DNA of 64,000 nt from contig CP053152.1 of assembly GCA_014607495.2 (NCBI GenBank), positions 4,526,001 to 4,590,000 of the forward strand. The letters are read 5' to 3'. The notes beneath the pieces were generated by a model. That model was given only the letters and a program-made list of their open reading frames with translations. It made no database searches and was not told where the DNA came from. Shown piece after piece: positions 15,501 through 25,027 of the stretch (positions are counted from its first letter, which is position 1; each line of letters opens with the position of its first letter). The stretch is from Carposina sasakii. Its lineage: Eukaryota > Arthropoda > Insecta > Lepidoptera > Carposinidae. Both the position numbers and the translations under genes were made by a program.

Positions 15501-16038
15501 TTAGTGTGGGACTAGGTTAACGTGTTGTGCAGTGAAAAAAAAAATAACTCCTTAGTATTTATTTTGAGTAAAACTTAGCACTTACCATCGTAGCACCATT
15601 CCACTCCCTCTACGCATAAAGAGGCGCTGAATAAGCAACCTACGGACAAAGAATATAACAGTTTAATCGAATCCGGAAAACTTATATCTTTGTAGACATA
15701 ACATAAGAAGCAATAAAAAAAATCCGTTAATTATGAGTCTAAATATGGATAGGATAGGTTGTTAATTAAATGCTAATTTGATATATCATTTCGGAATTCC
15801 GGTAGTATTTACATGAATAAGAAGCTACAACGACCACGACACATGACTATAGCGATCTTAGATATTTGCACTACTGTTGTAAAGTGTGTGAATTACTGAA
15901 GTAAAAATTATAATACTTTTTTTTTATATATTTATGCATTATATGAGGCTTACCTATGTTTCCATCGGCCGTTGAGGGCGCCAGCGTACTTATAACCGCC
16001 AGCGCCCACAGGGCTTGCCGTACCGCCGTACGGCACAT
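544..16038 (-). CDS. ia2: IA-2 / PTPRN-type receptor protein tyrosine phosphatase-like protein (3' end outside window)
   Basis: A dense-core-vesicle membrane protein that in animals supports regulated peptide-hormone secretion. Nineteen coding exons with GT..AG borders keep one frame for 931 codons: 16038-15954, 15639-15586, 14288-14225, 11647-11513, 9417-9303, 9230-9104, 9031-8495, 8414-8283, 8064-7825, 6952-6865, 5784-5705, 5215-5148, 4813-4595, 4206-4052, 3975-3921, 3733-3512, 2568-2371, 1437-1271, 597-544. Order: signal peptide (1-24), Cys-rich RESP18-like start ([20 protein letters not shown]), acidic lumenal region, KRRR site near 420-423, membrane-proximal ectodomain, TM helix about 594-620, cytoplasmic linker with ELCRARM and [10 protein letters not shown], and a PTP domain from about 722. 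[12 protein letters not shown] and [10 protein letters not shown] match the family closely. The WPD-loop Asp is Glu (E899), as expected of a pseudophosphatase. The frame leaves the window just after His930-Cys931. Start chosen: the first ATG after an acceptor (16044), opening a clear signal peptide. Family assignment is very likely; individual small exons are a little less certain. Confidence 0.93.
1271..3733 (-). CDS. ia2: ia2 exons encoding most of the PTP-like domain
   Basis: Exons 3733-3512, 2568-2371 and 1437-1271 encode the conserved phosphatase fold: [78 protein letters not shown] and [12 protein letters not shown]. The open frame around 2371-2568 continues past the donor GTACGT at 2370, but the downstream residues do not resemble the family, so the exon is cut there. 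The final exon in view, 597-544, continues with [17 protein letters not shown]. Confidence 0.9.
2087..2300 (-). repeat. RTE-like LINE/SINE 3'-end remnant
   Basis: Begins with a CATCATCATCATCAG run, then GCCTATTGCAGTCCACTGC and GACGTAGGCCTCCCCCAGG. Read on the minus strand this is the decayed C-terminal end of an RTE-type reverse-transcriptase frame (VQQWT-like), followed by its ATG/ATC repeat tail. It lies in the ia2 intron just beside exon 2371-2568. Confidence 0.7.
2588..2975 (-). mobile_element. MITE family Z (TACAGG ends), copy 1
   Basis: Starts TACAGGATGATTTTTGTCG and shares most of its length, inverted, with 11093-11481: GAAGCATACCTGGGAAGTGT, GGTCCAAAGTTGAGTAAA, and CGCCCGATCAAGTAAT. 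The far end is eroded. It sits in an ia2 intron. Confidence 0.7.
2970..3075 (-). repeat. RTE-like LINE 3' remnant
   Basis: GGCCACAAGGCTCGATCTCC followed by TCCATCTAGCCGGAGGGCG. The same phrases, inverted, occur at 20330-20440 and 44160-44260 (GGCCGCCCTCCGGCCAGATGG). Decayed and non-coding. Confidence 0.6.
3375..3480 (+). repeat. LINE 3'-tail fragment, copy 1
   Basis: TTAGGCTCCAGTCTCTCCGC, GTTTGCTAACTTG and GAAAATAACAATG are shared with 48238-48362, which ends in an ATT run. This suggests the 3' untranslated tail of one LINE family. The end overlaps the intron just below ia2 exon 3512-3733. Confidence 0.6.
4595..4813 (-). CDS. ia2: ia2 transmembrane exon
   Basis: A 73-codon exon in phase 0 on both sides (acceptor ATTACAG, donor GTATCT). 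It encodes [18 protein letters not shown], then a long Leu/Val/Ala helix (about residues 594-620) stopped by KRD, then a Lys/Arg-rich cytoplasmic start. Charge placement predicts a type I orientation, with the cysteine-rich and acidic exons in the vesicle lumen and the PTP domain in the cytosol. This matches the position of the single membrane helix in IA-2 proteins. Confidence 0.9.
5383..5665 (+). mobile_element. tRNA-headed SINE family A, copy 1 (diverged, with extra hairpin)
   Basis: Head with a degenerate pol III B box (GAGTTCGAAACCCCG) followed by the family tail GATATGATAAATATCGATG and TTTCCGAGTCATGGATGTTT, as in 15328-15545. This copy has an additional near-perfect 18-bp stem hairpin at 5574-5613 that is absent from the other copy. 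Confidence 0.7.
6296..6480 (+). repeat. dispersed repeat family R, copy
   Basis: Shares the order GCCACGYTTAGCATA, GGACAGATGTAAAT, ACAAGTYGCTAGCTCATCGC, GAGTTCCTTAGTCGAC, GGAGATGCAGCTGATGTATT, CCCGCATCAGCAC with copies near 9515-9662, 10447-11030, 39115-39325, 40170-40262, 41735-41890, 51200-51320 and 62495-62640, all on the plus strand. Probably a LINE tail or SINE; the class was not resolved. Confidence 0.6.
6502..6841 (-). mobile_element. non-autonomous Helitron family H1, copy 1
   Basis: Begins ACTAGTGGACG on the plus strand, so the minus strand ends CGTCCACTAG|T with a GGACG/CGTCC hairpin just before it, as in Helitrons. The body shares GGGATAAAAAGTAGCCTAT, CTGCATCGAAATCGGTTCAG and GCGTGCACAAACGCACAGAC with five other copies in this window. 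The 5' end (TCTATAYATATAATAAA) is near 6841. Confidence 0.75.
9515..9662 (+). repeat. dispersed repeat family R, copy
   Basis: Contains ACACATTTAGCGCTG, TTGCTAGCTCTTTG, CCTTAGTCGACTCTTACGAC and AGCCCCGCATCAGG in family order. It lies in the ia2 intron between exons 9417 and 11513. Confidence 0.6.
9896..10375 (+). mobile_element. MITE family Y (TACAGG...CCCTGTA), full copy
   Basis: Starts TACAGGATGTTTGTAACAGC and ends GTCACCCACACCCTGTATA. The terminal 25-30 bases (GACAGCCAGGCAAATATTGA and its inverse) form inverted repeats. Other copies: 24362-24607, 50780-50992, a right half at 55685-55832, and a reversed copy split by nested insertions at 31240-37050. Confidence 0.75.
10447..11030 (+). repeat. 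dispersed repeat family R, interrupted by Helitron
   Basis: The family starts at ACATACAGCTGTGTTTCG (10453) and is interrupted at GTAGCCATCA|TC. It continues after the Helitron at GGTAGCCATAGAACTGCAG and TTTAGCACAACGTGGACAG to CTCGCATCAGCCC. The host element is therefore older than the H1 copy. Confidence 0.65.
10489..10813 (+). mobile_element. non-autonomous Helitron family H1, complete copy
   Basis: Starts TCTATACATATAATAAAAAT after an A and ends GGGCGTCCACTAG before a T, fitting Helitron insertion between A and T without target duplication. A hairpin GGACG...CGTCC-type stem (here eroded) precedes the CTAG. Length 325 bp, no coding capacity. Confidence 0.8.
11093..11481 (+). mobile_element. 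MITE family Z, full copy
   Basis: TACAGGGTGTTTTTTC at the left and TCACCCTGTA at the right; body inverted relative to 2588-2975. It ends 31 bases from the donor of ia2 exon 11513-11647, so it is very close to a coding exon. Confidence 0.75.
12591..12685. mobile_element. small foldback MITE
   Basis: Left AAGGCTGCCTTTCC, inner GCCACGTTGCTAT; right ATAGCAACGTGGC. Related to 18664-18795 and 27676-27832, which share the AAGGCTG...TTGCTAT ends. Non-coding. Confidence 0.6.
13034..13423. mobile_element. MITE with long terminal inverted repeats (TACAGGGTG type)
   Basis: The left end TACTGGGTGTAAAAATAC and the inverse of the right end TACAGGGTGTAAAAAGAC match over about 50 bases, including AATACCTCGTATTCTTTGTA. 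The interior shares CCATGGAAGCATCCCTGGGA and GGTCCAAAGTT with family Z. It lies in the ia2 intron 11648-14224. Confidence 0.75.
14571..14682 (-). mobile_element. short MITE family Z relative
   Basis: TACAGGATGTTTTATCGACA, then TTTTTACTCCATGTAAGTAT and ACCTGGGAAGTATCTGGGAA; truncated to about 112 bases. Confidence 0.6.
15328..15545 (+). mobile_element. tRNA-headed SINE family A, copy 2 (intact head)
   Basis: Pol III A box (TGGTCTAGTAGGTAG) and B box (GGGTTCGAATCCCGG) are spaced as in a tRNA. The family tail GATATGATGAATATCAATG, TTTCCGAGTCATGGATG follows, with an A-rich end. No proper anticodon stem, so it is a SINE and not a tRNA gene. It ends 41 bases from ia2 exon 15586-15639. Confidence 0.8.
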
Positions 16039-16043
16039 TACAT
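15954..16043 (-). CDS. ia2: ia2 first coding exon with signal peptide
   Basis: The acceptor TTGTTTCAG ends at 16044 and the ATG lies only five bases downstream (16038-16036), so the 5' untranslated region must come from at least one exon further upstream. The peptide starts [20 protein letters not shown] and ends a hydrophobic stretch at APSTADG, a classic signal peptide with probable cleavage near residue 24-25. The donor GTAAGC follows ATA-G, and the split Gly codon is completed by the exon at 15639 (GCLFSASLC). The start is strongly supported by this combination. Confidence 0.88.
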
Positions 16044-16094
16044 CTGAAACAAGTACAAAGATCTTGACATAACCGTGCACCAGGTACAGGCCCT

Positions 16095-16180
16095 GACAGT
16101 TCTCAGACATGAGAAGTCCACTGCTGAACATAGGCCTCCCCTAACAACCTCCATTTCGACCGGTCAGAAGGGGCCTACAA
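16095..16180 (-). repeat. RTE-like LINE 3' remnant
   Basis: ACAGGCCCTGACAG, GAGAAGTCCACTGC, ACATAGGCCTCCCCTAACAA and ACCTCCATTTCGACCGGTCA match the better-preserved copy at 50206-50470. Confidence 0.65.
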
Positions 16181-16752
16181 CCAATCAAATTCATTGAATC
16201 CTTTACAAATTGTACCAGTCTATTTTGAGCTTTACTTTGTCTCCAAGTGAATTTTCGCGATCGTGATTGCGTTGTAGGTGTACGAAAGTCGCTCTTGCTT
16301 TGGCCATTCTCAAAGTGAGCCTCTTCGCCCCTCTAGTGCCGGAACATTACCAATGGTAAAATATAACAATACCTATATGTCAGATAAGCTTGCTTTTGTA
16401 CTTCCTTATTCTTATTGTTTATTGCACATACACGAAAAATACAACTTACAAGATAAAAGAAGCGATGCATGTACAATGGCAAGCTTATCTCTACAAGAGA
16501 TCTCTTCCAGCAAGCCAAGAAAGTAAAGATAAATTAATAACAAACACAGGGTAACATGTACAGGAAACTAATTCTACGACACCTAAGTTATAAAAAATAG
16601 AAAGAAACAAATGACAACATACTCGTAGTCAAAAAATTCCTTTTTCATAATAACTATAACGTAAGTATAAGTAATATTTTCTGTCAAGAAAGAAGCCAGT
16701 CACGCACATACACGCTTGGCTAAACATGATGTAACATACCAATATTATCAGA

Positions 16753-16858
16753 GGGGTAAGCACGAACCTCTCGATAGTCCGTAATGCTATAGTCCAACTG
16801 TCAAATCACATAGATTTTGCTAGCGAGTCGCCGCGTAAATAGGTTCGTGCTTACCCCA
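16753..16858. mobile_element. foldback MITE, 106 bp
   Basis: GGGGTAAGCACGAACCTCTC on the left and the inverse, AATAGGTTCGTGCTTACCCC, on the right form a stem of about 18 bp around a 65-base interior. Non-coding. Confidence 0.7.
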
Positions 16859-17009
16859 CTGTTATTCACAAACAGATAGTTTCAGTTCCAGATTCGGCAA
16901 TCCTAAGTTCATAATAAAATCTCAGCAAGAGCGATTTATATTGCGATTAGCTAGTCGTAGGTACCGTGTGGTATCGACAGAGTTGAATAGCACCACCCTA
17001 CGAGTATGT

Positions 17010-17210
17010 CTGCCCGTGGGAATTGTAAGAGGCGATTAAGGGTTTCCGGGAGGTGGGCAACAGCGCCTCCTGTGTTGACAAAATAGTCGGAAACTAACAC
17101 TGCGGTCACCAAACCGTCTGCCCAGCGTGGTGACTATACCTTGTGGCGTGCGCTGGTGAAGGCCTACGTTCAGCATTGGACTGCAATAGGCTGACGGTGT
17201 ATGTAGTCTT
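17010..17210 (+). repeat. RTE-like LINE 3' remnant
   Basis: GTTTCCGGGAGGTGGGCAAC, TCTGCCCAGCGTGGTGACTA and GTTCAGCATTGGACTGCAAT are the inverse of the phrases at 2087-2300. Decayed. Confidence 0.6.
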
Positions 17211-18663
17211 AAGTATAGTATAAATATCATAGGTCAAAACATTAAAAATAACTCGAAAATTGTAATGACGTCACGTTTTCATTCTGCGGCGGCCGGTCAT
17301 TAGCTTTCGTAGCACGAGCTACGAGACCCTGCTGCTACGAACCGTAGTACATGCTACGAATAACTTATGCAAATAAGATGACTATCAGAAACGTGCGTTT
17401 TTAACCCCCAACACAATAAACAATAGGGTGTTATAAGTTTTAATTTCACTTCTTGAAGGTCTGTATATGGTGTAGAAATGTGTTGATTGGTTCTAAAGCC
17501 GTTTTTATTCGGTTCATATTCAATTAGCTCATGCATCAATGGGCAAATATAAAAAAAAACCACTTATAGAATTCAGTAACCTTATTTTGTCAATGACAGA
17601 CCCCAGAAAAGAATATCGCTTGAAATCTTAATTCTTTAATTCAGTTTAAATAGGTATCGTGGACAATGTAACATCGTTTGACATCGACGTTCAGTCGCAA
17701 CACCAAAGGCTTCCTATTGGAGCAAACGGATGAGCCTTTATTGAATAGACCGAGAAATAATGTAACTTTATCTAAGGCTCCAGAGAGAGTAGGTAAGTAC
17801 ATACATATTATTATTTGGTCCTTAATTGAAATCAGAACTGCTCGGTTATTGATCTAGAAGTCTCGTTAAAACCACTCCAGTCTACAACCTTATGCGATAT
17901 CCGGTAGGAAATGAACATGTTATTAGGTTGACCTGGATTATTAAAAGATATATTCTGAAGCGTAAAAACGATTCTTAGAAACAATGTCGAAAAGGAGGTA
18001 AAAGCACGGATCTTCTGAATACGGAATGATGGAGCTCCAATCTGATATCAATAAGCATATTTTCTATTAATTCCATTACTGAGTAATAAGAATGTTACTT
18101 GAGAAGAAGAATCTTCTCAAAATTTTGCATAATTAGATACATAATATATGTTGGGAGTACGAAAGGATATTCTGTAACCCAAGAGGACGAAGTCGCGGGC
18201 AATAGCTAGTACTGATATGTAACACAAATAAGGTACCTAAGTAAGTATCTACCTATACATATATTGCACAATCTTTCCCTATTATATGTTGACTGTGTTT
18301 TAATAAGTCGGTCGTACTTGTTACATCTTTACCTGGTAGGTTAATTTATTTGAAGCCTAACTAGGGCAACGTTCAATATTTATAGATTGCATTCAACCTA
18401 GTCCTGTGCTGATCAAGGCTTCAGTGTAATCAGTCAGCTGCATCTCCCGTGCATGCGATAAGATGAGGATGTCACGGGACTCACAGGTGTTTCGCTAACT
18501 AGTGGCCATTTCAATACTAGAGGTCATAAATAATCTCGGATTTTCGTTATTCCAAATTTGAAATTTTGTATGACAACAGTGGAACATTTAATATGAAATT
18601 ATGCAAAAAATCTCTCGAGATCGGTTATTGAAATTGGCTGTAAGGGGTTAGACTGACTTTCTT

Positions 18664-18795
18664 ACTATGCAATGTTGCTATGCATTCGTTTCATATCCAC
18701 CAATCAAAATTGACATCATGGGTAAATTAATTTGATCAGGAATCACACAAAACCGTAGCAATGTAGTTAGCACATCCCTGGTGGAAATGCAGCCT
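18664..18795. mobile_element. small foldback MITE relative
   Basis: ATGCAATGTTGCTATGCATT on the left; GTAGCAATGTAGTTAGCAC and GGTGGAAATGCAGCC on the right. Ends resemble 27676-27832. Confidence 0.5.
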
Positions 18796-19419
18796 TAGAC
18801 AAGTACTTGTAAGCATTTTACGAGCGAGAGTGAAGTTCGCAAATCGAAACATTTCCACGAAAAAACGAACGTGCTAAGACTAGAAGAGATAAAGACTTTC
18901 TATTGGAGGCTATATATTTCGATAACTTTGCTGTTACGTCACTCGTAAAATTGTTACATCCGCTAAGCCACCCCTTGAGATATTTCGCATAAATTATTCT
19001 AAACTTAGTTGTGGACTCTTTTGTGATCCTGCAATTCTGAATCTACCCCTTTTTGGGATACAGACGTGATTTTTTGTGAGTATTTACACAATCACTCTCA
19101 TTATGCCCAAAAGTGTAAAAATTACAAAACTATTATTTACCAATTACCCTAAGTCCCGCATGGTAAGAGATTCATACCAGGGATTTGGTATCTCCTCTTA
19201 GGATGGATTCCAAGCTCTGAACAAGAAATTGAAACATGAAAAAATGACAGCCTCCCCCCCTTGTTTTCCCACAAGGGATCCCTTACACAGCAAAAAAATA
19301 CCCTATAATGTAAGTAAAGACGTTGAAAAAGGTATAAATATAATATTATAATGAAAAACTTGGATTCGTTTTGAAAATGTTTACATATTTAATAAAGTAA
19401 TGAAATGTATTTAATGTAA

Positions 19420-19633
19420 TCTATACTATATTATTAATATTGTAAAGCTGAAGAGTTTGTTTGTTTGTTTGTTTGAACGCGCTAATCTCAGGAACTACTG
19501 GTCTGATTTGAAAAATTCTTTCAGTGTTAGATAGCCCATTTACCAAGGAAGGCTACAGTCTATACAACAACCTGCCCGGCTTCGCACGGATACAACGCCC
19601 CCTCACGCGGACGAAGTCGTGGGCGGCTGCTAG
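19420..19633 (+). mobile_element. non-autonomous Helitron family H2, copy 1
   Basis: Starts TCTATACTATATTATTAATA, carries AAAGCTGAAGAG plus (GTTT)n, AACGCGCTAATCTCAGGAAC and AGATAGCCCATTTACCAAGG, and ends GGACGAAGTCGTGGGCGGC, TGCTAG|T. Related copies: 58360-58550 and 62232-62432. Confidence 0.75.
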
Positions 19634-20264
19634 TTTATAATATAAAATAAAGTGTACATAATATAGTAAAACAAACCTTCGTGGTAGCAAAAATTCCGTA
19701 TTTTAAGGAATGTTCTGTTGCTTAGAATAAAAATACGCTCCACTCTGTAGAAGTACTCGGCTTAATCATAAATACAGCAACAAATAGTCTGCCGTACACG
19801 TCAGACACGAGCTCGAACCTCCACAGTCTACTAGTTGTCAACAATGTGCCATGATGACTACTATCAGTTTTATGAAATTTTAATCATATTTCGTAGTAAA
19901 ATTTCTGTTTGTTTCACTATAACTGTGTAAAAAATATACTACAATGCATAAAAAAGAGACTAGAGATCGGGAACGAAGACCTATCATTAATCTAAGTATA
20001 TAGGTATAGCTACCGCTATAACGAATCCAATATTATGCTTGCATATTTTTTACCCTTCATCTAAGTGAACTATAGAAAACAGGCAGTCTTTCATCTTTTT
20101 GCTGACCTAGTTTCTGATTTCTTAATTAATATTTATTACTCATATTTATCAGACATTTATTTCTCATCGAATTTACAGGATTCTTAGTGACATAACAAAA
20201 ACAGCTATGGACGAATAAACCCATGATGCTGAGTATTTCTAACTTGATTTGTCTCTACTAATGA

Positions 20265-20500
20265 TTAGTGGGGTTTGGGAAAGCCTATAATCAGTTCAGC
20301 AGTGGACGTGAAATGATTGAATCTATTAGGCGCCATGGCAAGCGTAGCGTTGGCCGCCCTCCGGCCAGATGGACTGATGATGAATTGAAATGTTGGCTGA
20401 TAGTAAATGCGAAAACGGGAGATCGAGCCTTGTGACGTGCTCTGGGGAAGACCAACGTCCAGGGGACTGCAATAAGCTGATCTTAAAAGCTGATACATGT
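20265..20500 (+). repeat. RTE-like LINE 3' remnant
   Basis: Encodes, with breaks, the RTE C-terminal phrase [13 protein letters not shown] (20345-20385), then ends with a TACATGTATGTATG tail. The frame is broken. Confidence 0.65.
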
Positions 20501-22530
20501 ATGTATGTTATGTAAACTCTCTGTAGGGAAATGTTTTTTCTACTTTATTACAATACAGAAAGGTGTAGGACATAAAAGGTTCAGCGTAGGTATTTTTTAG
20601 GAAAAATATATTTGAATTGTCGAGACGCGACACCATACTTTTTATAACTCCGCCTGATCATAAAGTATAATGGAAGAGAAGCGGTTTAATACATTCTATC
20701 TAAGATATACAGAAAGGTTATTTCATTGTGTGTTCAAGGGTGTTATAGCAAAGGTAATTGTATTATGGGCGTGGGCCTATGTAGGTACGATTCTAGTTTT
20801 ACTCATCTAAGTTTGAATTAGGCATATTGATATAATACATACATACATACATATAGTCACGCCCATTATCCCCCAAGAGGTTGGGCAGAAGTGTGCAATT
20901 TACACACCCACTTTTCACCAGTTAGCCTATTCCGGGCAAGTGAGGTTGACTTTGGATTCTAAAGTATTAAGTAAGTCGAACCCACTTATACCCCTAACAA
21001 ATTATTAATGTATTTCGTTGTAGGTAATACCAAGATATTACACCTGTATAGAACCAAGTATAATTGTTTGTTGAAAAATGTGTGCGAATCGTATGTTATT
21101 ACTGTAACAACATACGCTTCGCAACACATTTTCTAAGTAAAGCTATAAATAGGTATTTTAATTACTATCTACTTGTCCGTCTGTCCATGTTTTTGAAATA
21201 TGAAACCCACGCCCGGGGTTATGAATCTTTAAAATCACTCTCCAATTTAAGACTAGCTATTCCTAAACTTTAATTTCGAGATTTTAGTGAAGAATTAGTT
21301 TACTTATATCAAAATATTTTTTTACACACATCATAGATTAGAATTTGATTAGAAAGTGGTGTTTTTTTATGTTACGTATATAAGTTAACCACTTATAGGA
21401 CATTCCAAAATAAGGAATTAGAAAACCCAGCAAAGTTTAACAAATCTAAAGAAAACATGCAAATTCAAGGTACTTACCTAATTAATCTTTATAGGTTCAA
21501 GGTCAATCCCTACAGATAAGAGTAAAGTTTAAAGGTAGAAAAATATCGCGTCTCTTCTTATTTAAAGAATGGCTCAAGTTTCTTGTACCTAGAGTTTAGA
21601 ATTTATATTGGAAAATCTACTTTATTACATAATGAGATAAGGGTAGCTCCCTCAGGCACAGAGTGAATTAGAGTCATCGACTCATCTTGTTGGACAGATA
21701 GGGTGCATTTTTAATAAACATAGGTAGGTACCTACGTACACTTGAATATACCTAGGTACCCACCCACATATAAGTAAATGAAATTATATGCATCATGTAT
21801 CTGGGTAGGTAGCTATATAAATCCCACGCCGCCGCAATTAAATAGGTTCATAGGTTTGTACCAAGACTTTTACTTTGGTAAATTAACGAACAAAATATAG
21901 GTAGGTACTTAGATAGTATTACGTACCAGTTTACATTTACAATATTATATTCGCAATGATATCAAGTTGGTTAAACTATTATTTCAAATATTAACTTCAG
22001 TTGTGTTCGATACTAAATTTAGCCTCAGGTTTAAGTATAGGTAGGTAGTATATAGGACCTACCGACTCACTGACGTAGGCACCCATGCCCTTTCCCACCT
22101 ACGCAATCCGGTGGCCTAAATTACAAGCTGTTTTATACGAACTTACAATTCTATCCAGATAATCCTAATGTAATGTAAACACGGACAAACTATAACTCGA
22201 TTAAAATCAACTCTTACATTTATTAAATTATAAACTCTGCCACAAGGTATATCAAACTCATCGATATAGCCAATTGATAGGTACACTTCCAACAACCAAC
22301 ACAGTTATTTAAAACCGTACCAAATTAATATCACAATGAACAACTTAAAACACATAAAACCTGAACATATAACTATATTTACCACGACCATGTAATAATT
22401 AAACTGATGTTGTTTGTGTAACAGGTATCAAAATTAGGTGTCGCGTCGAATTAGTACGTAGTGATCGCGATGCTAACACTGTCCACCTTGTAAATGAGCT
22501 GGTATAATTATAATTGGGTAATGTACGCAC

Positions 22531-22720
22531 CGTTTAGAGTCAATCAGCCGGGGAACATATCCGAGACACAAAACGTTTGTTACAATCACTAGCAAGCAGC
22601 CAAGGCGCTGCGAGGGTGGACTCTCAGGCCGAGTTTGGAGCTTGCGCACAGCGCTGTATCGATCCCGGCTCCGTCCATTCACACACCGCCTACATGCCGC
22701 TCGATGGGCATCTGCGTTAC
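22531..22720 (-). promoter_or_regulatory. candidate 5' untranslated exon / promoter area for ia2
   Basis: A short stretch that is clearly more GC-rich than its surroundings, unlike the repeats around it. On the minus strand it ends in a possible donor (AAACG|GTGCGTAC, exon end 22531). The first coding exon of ia2 begins with an acceptor, so an upstream non-coding exon must exist; this is the best candidate I see between 16 kb and 28 kb. No TATA box or initiator was convincing. This is inference only. Confidence 0.22.
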
Positions 22721-23431
22721 ACACTAATCATCATTAGATAAAGCGATATTACCACTTAGAGCTTCCACTCTTGAACCACTTCACACGGACACTAATATAA
22801 CTGCCTTGATAAGCATTAACATATCTACTTATTACAACTTTCTGTATGCTTTTAGCTGCGCAAATAAATTGCTAAGCGCATTTTCCAATATTTTGGGCAG
22901 TCGTTTCCTTTATAGAAATTCCAGTCCGATTGACATCGAATTTTTCAGTTGGCAAATTTTTCGTCGAATAATGTGTAGTGAAGTATAACAAGAACTGGGA
23001 AGTATAACACCAAATGCTGGCTTGGCGCCCACGCCGCCCTTATCGCAGGGTCATGACTGCATGTAAATGACATGAGATAAGACGAGTCGATATTTTCCTG
23101 TTTCAAACTATTTACACAATGAAACTGGTGTAACAATAAAATGGCATGACAATGGAATTATCTGGTCTTGAACCATCAATGGAAAAAAAGCGATTATTCT
23201 TCATATACCAAGTGGTCTTATTCCTCAATTCTATTCCTCTACATCAGATCTTCACAAAACTAGCGGAAAACTTTACAAGAAAGAAAAATTTTACTTAGGT
23301 ATATTACCAGTGGGGCAGATTCTACTGCGTATTTTAAGACGTTTCACTGTGCCCCTCTAGATGGGCACCTTGGTGGGGCAAAATACCAAAGAAATAAAAC
23401 CAAAGAGACAGAAAACCCTTGTTTGCACCCT

Positions 23432-23517
23432 CTATACTAGACGCCAACCCTCCTGGCACACGCAGTCATAGAACGTTATATGACAGCGCGTGCCAGGAGC
23501 GTTGGCGTATAGTATAG
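23432..23517. mobile_element. 86-bp hairpin MITE
   Basis: Two 28-base arms (23432-23459 and 23490-23517) are inverse copies with two mismatches: CTATACTAGACGCCAAC... versus GTGCCAGGAGCGTTGGCG.... The loop is 30 bases. Confidence 0.75.
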
Positions 23518-23723
23518 TCCTATGAATGTGTAAACGTTAAACAGGTCTCTTTTCAGCTTGAAGCTACTGAAACAACCTAGCTCAACAAGGCTGTGATGGA
23601 AACCAAGACCATGGGCTTTACAACTTTAAGAAAAACAAAATAAATAAGATTTTCCAAAAGAAAATACAAGTAGGTAGGTACACTAAGAGTTGTTTTGTGA
23701 AAAATCGTTACATAGAACATATA

Positions 23724-23940
23724 CAGGATGTAACAGAAGTATGTTAATCGAAATGCTATAAAAAATATCCCATTGTACCGAAATCACATGTTTATATTTT
23801 CAGATAGTATGGGGAATTCCTAGCAGGAATGTTCATATACTTAATCTTAAAAAATAAAAATGTGATTTCGAGTCTCAAAGTTTGGGAAAGGCTTCTCTAC
23901 ATTTGGCTATTTTGATAGCTTTTCGCTAAGCACCCTGTAT
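23724..23940. mobile_element. MITE family X (palindromic), diverged copy
   Basis: TACAGGATGTAACAGAAG at the left and GCTTTTCGCTAAGCACCCTG at the right, with GAAATCACATGTTTATAT and ATGTGATTTCGAGTCTCAAA as internal mirror parts. Confidence 0.65.
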
Positions 23941-24049
23941 ACTACAAGTATAACCTCCAATAACGAAGGCTTCCACTGAAGTAACAGTTGTGCGCCTTCC
24001 CCGCACGCCACCTAGCTCGGTGAAGATAGGAAAGCCCTTCAGGCTACCA

Positions 24050-24235
24050 TCCTACCAATATTATAAACACGAAAGTTTGTAAGTATGGATGGATTGATGT
24101 TTATTACTCTTTCACGTAAAAACGGCTGGAGCGATTTTAATAAAGTTTGGTTAGGAGTTAGCCGACACCTTGGATTAACACATAGGCTACTTTTTATCCC
24201 GGATTATTTCGACATTTTCGAAATTTTCATTAAAG
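24050..24235 (+). repeat. Helitron-like repeat fragment
   Basis: CTACCAATATTATAAACACG, GTTTGTAAGTATGGATGGAT, TTACTCTTTCACGTAAAAAC and CATAGGCTACTTTTTATCCC; the last phrase is shared with H1 Helitrons. Confidence 0.5.
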
Positions 24236-24361
24236 TTATGGTTTCCTAGGATAGTGGTGCTGACATGGTACTCTTCACGGCGGTATGACGGATACGACGC
24301 TACCGCCATCATGAGCAATCAAGCGATAGCAGGTTTAAGTTACTCAAAGATATAGGTACGT

Positions 24362-24607
24362 CATGATGTAAGTGACAGCCAGAAAAAAAATATGATATTC
24401 TGCCTTTAGACCGTGATTCTAAAGCGCAAACCACAGACAATGAGTGTTCGATACAATTGATTGGCGCGGAAAACAAACATAGACGATCAAATAAAAATGC
24501 ATTTTCTGTGAGTAAAAATATCTCGTATCATATAACGTGTCATATCTCAACATAATGTTACTTGCTCTTCATTTCAATATTTTCCTGGCTGTCACTTACA
24601 CCCTGTA
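24362..24607 (+). mobile_element. MITE family Y, copy 2
   Basis: GTGACAGCCAGAAAA, ATTGGCGCGGAAAAC, AAAAATGCATTTTCTGTGAG and CTGGCTGTCACTTACACCCT match the order in 9896-10375. The left end is eroded. Confidence 0.65.
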
Positions 24608-25027
24608 AGGTATATAATTAAAATAATAATAACTTATGTTGGTTAATCATTTTATTTGACATACCTCTGGTAAAAATTGCCTGTCCGAATTTATACATAT
24701 ATTGAACACTGTACATTTATACACATGAACAACTTACGGATTAACCAAACAATTACAAAATAAAGATACTTATGCGAACTATAATACATAAGCAAATGAG
24801 TTTTGTTCAAGTATATAATAAAATATAAAAAGTTTTCCGCACTGCAGACTGGGTTCTTACAATGTTTCTAAATCATAACAATCTTATACCATTTTCGTAT
24901 ACGACCTGTCGACACAGAAAATATAGGCAGGCGACGAATGGCGTATCGTATCACCGCTACACTATGTTAAGAATAGTTCTATAGGTACTTATCGTCATTT
25001 ATTTTTGTGTTAGTTATATTACCTTTA

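Larger units (their letters stand above)
17580..22470. other. non-coding stretch, repeats only
   Basis: Between the ia2 start codon and Ack stop codon. Apart from the listed elements at 18664, 19420 and 20265, I see only AT-rich sequence, GTAG/CTAC-rich short repeats (21720-22090), a CATACATACATA run (20839-20852) and no splice-bordered coding exon on either strand. It is likely part of the ia2 first intron or its upstream region. Confidence 0.5.
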
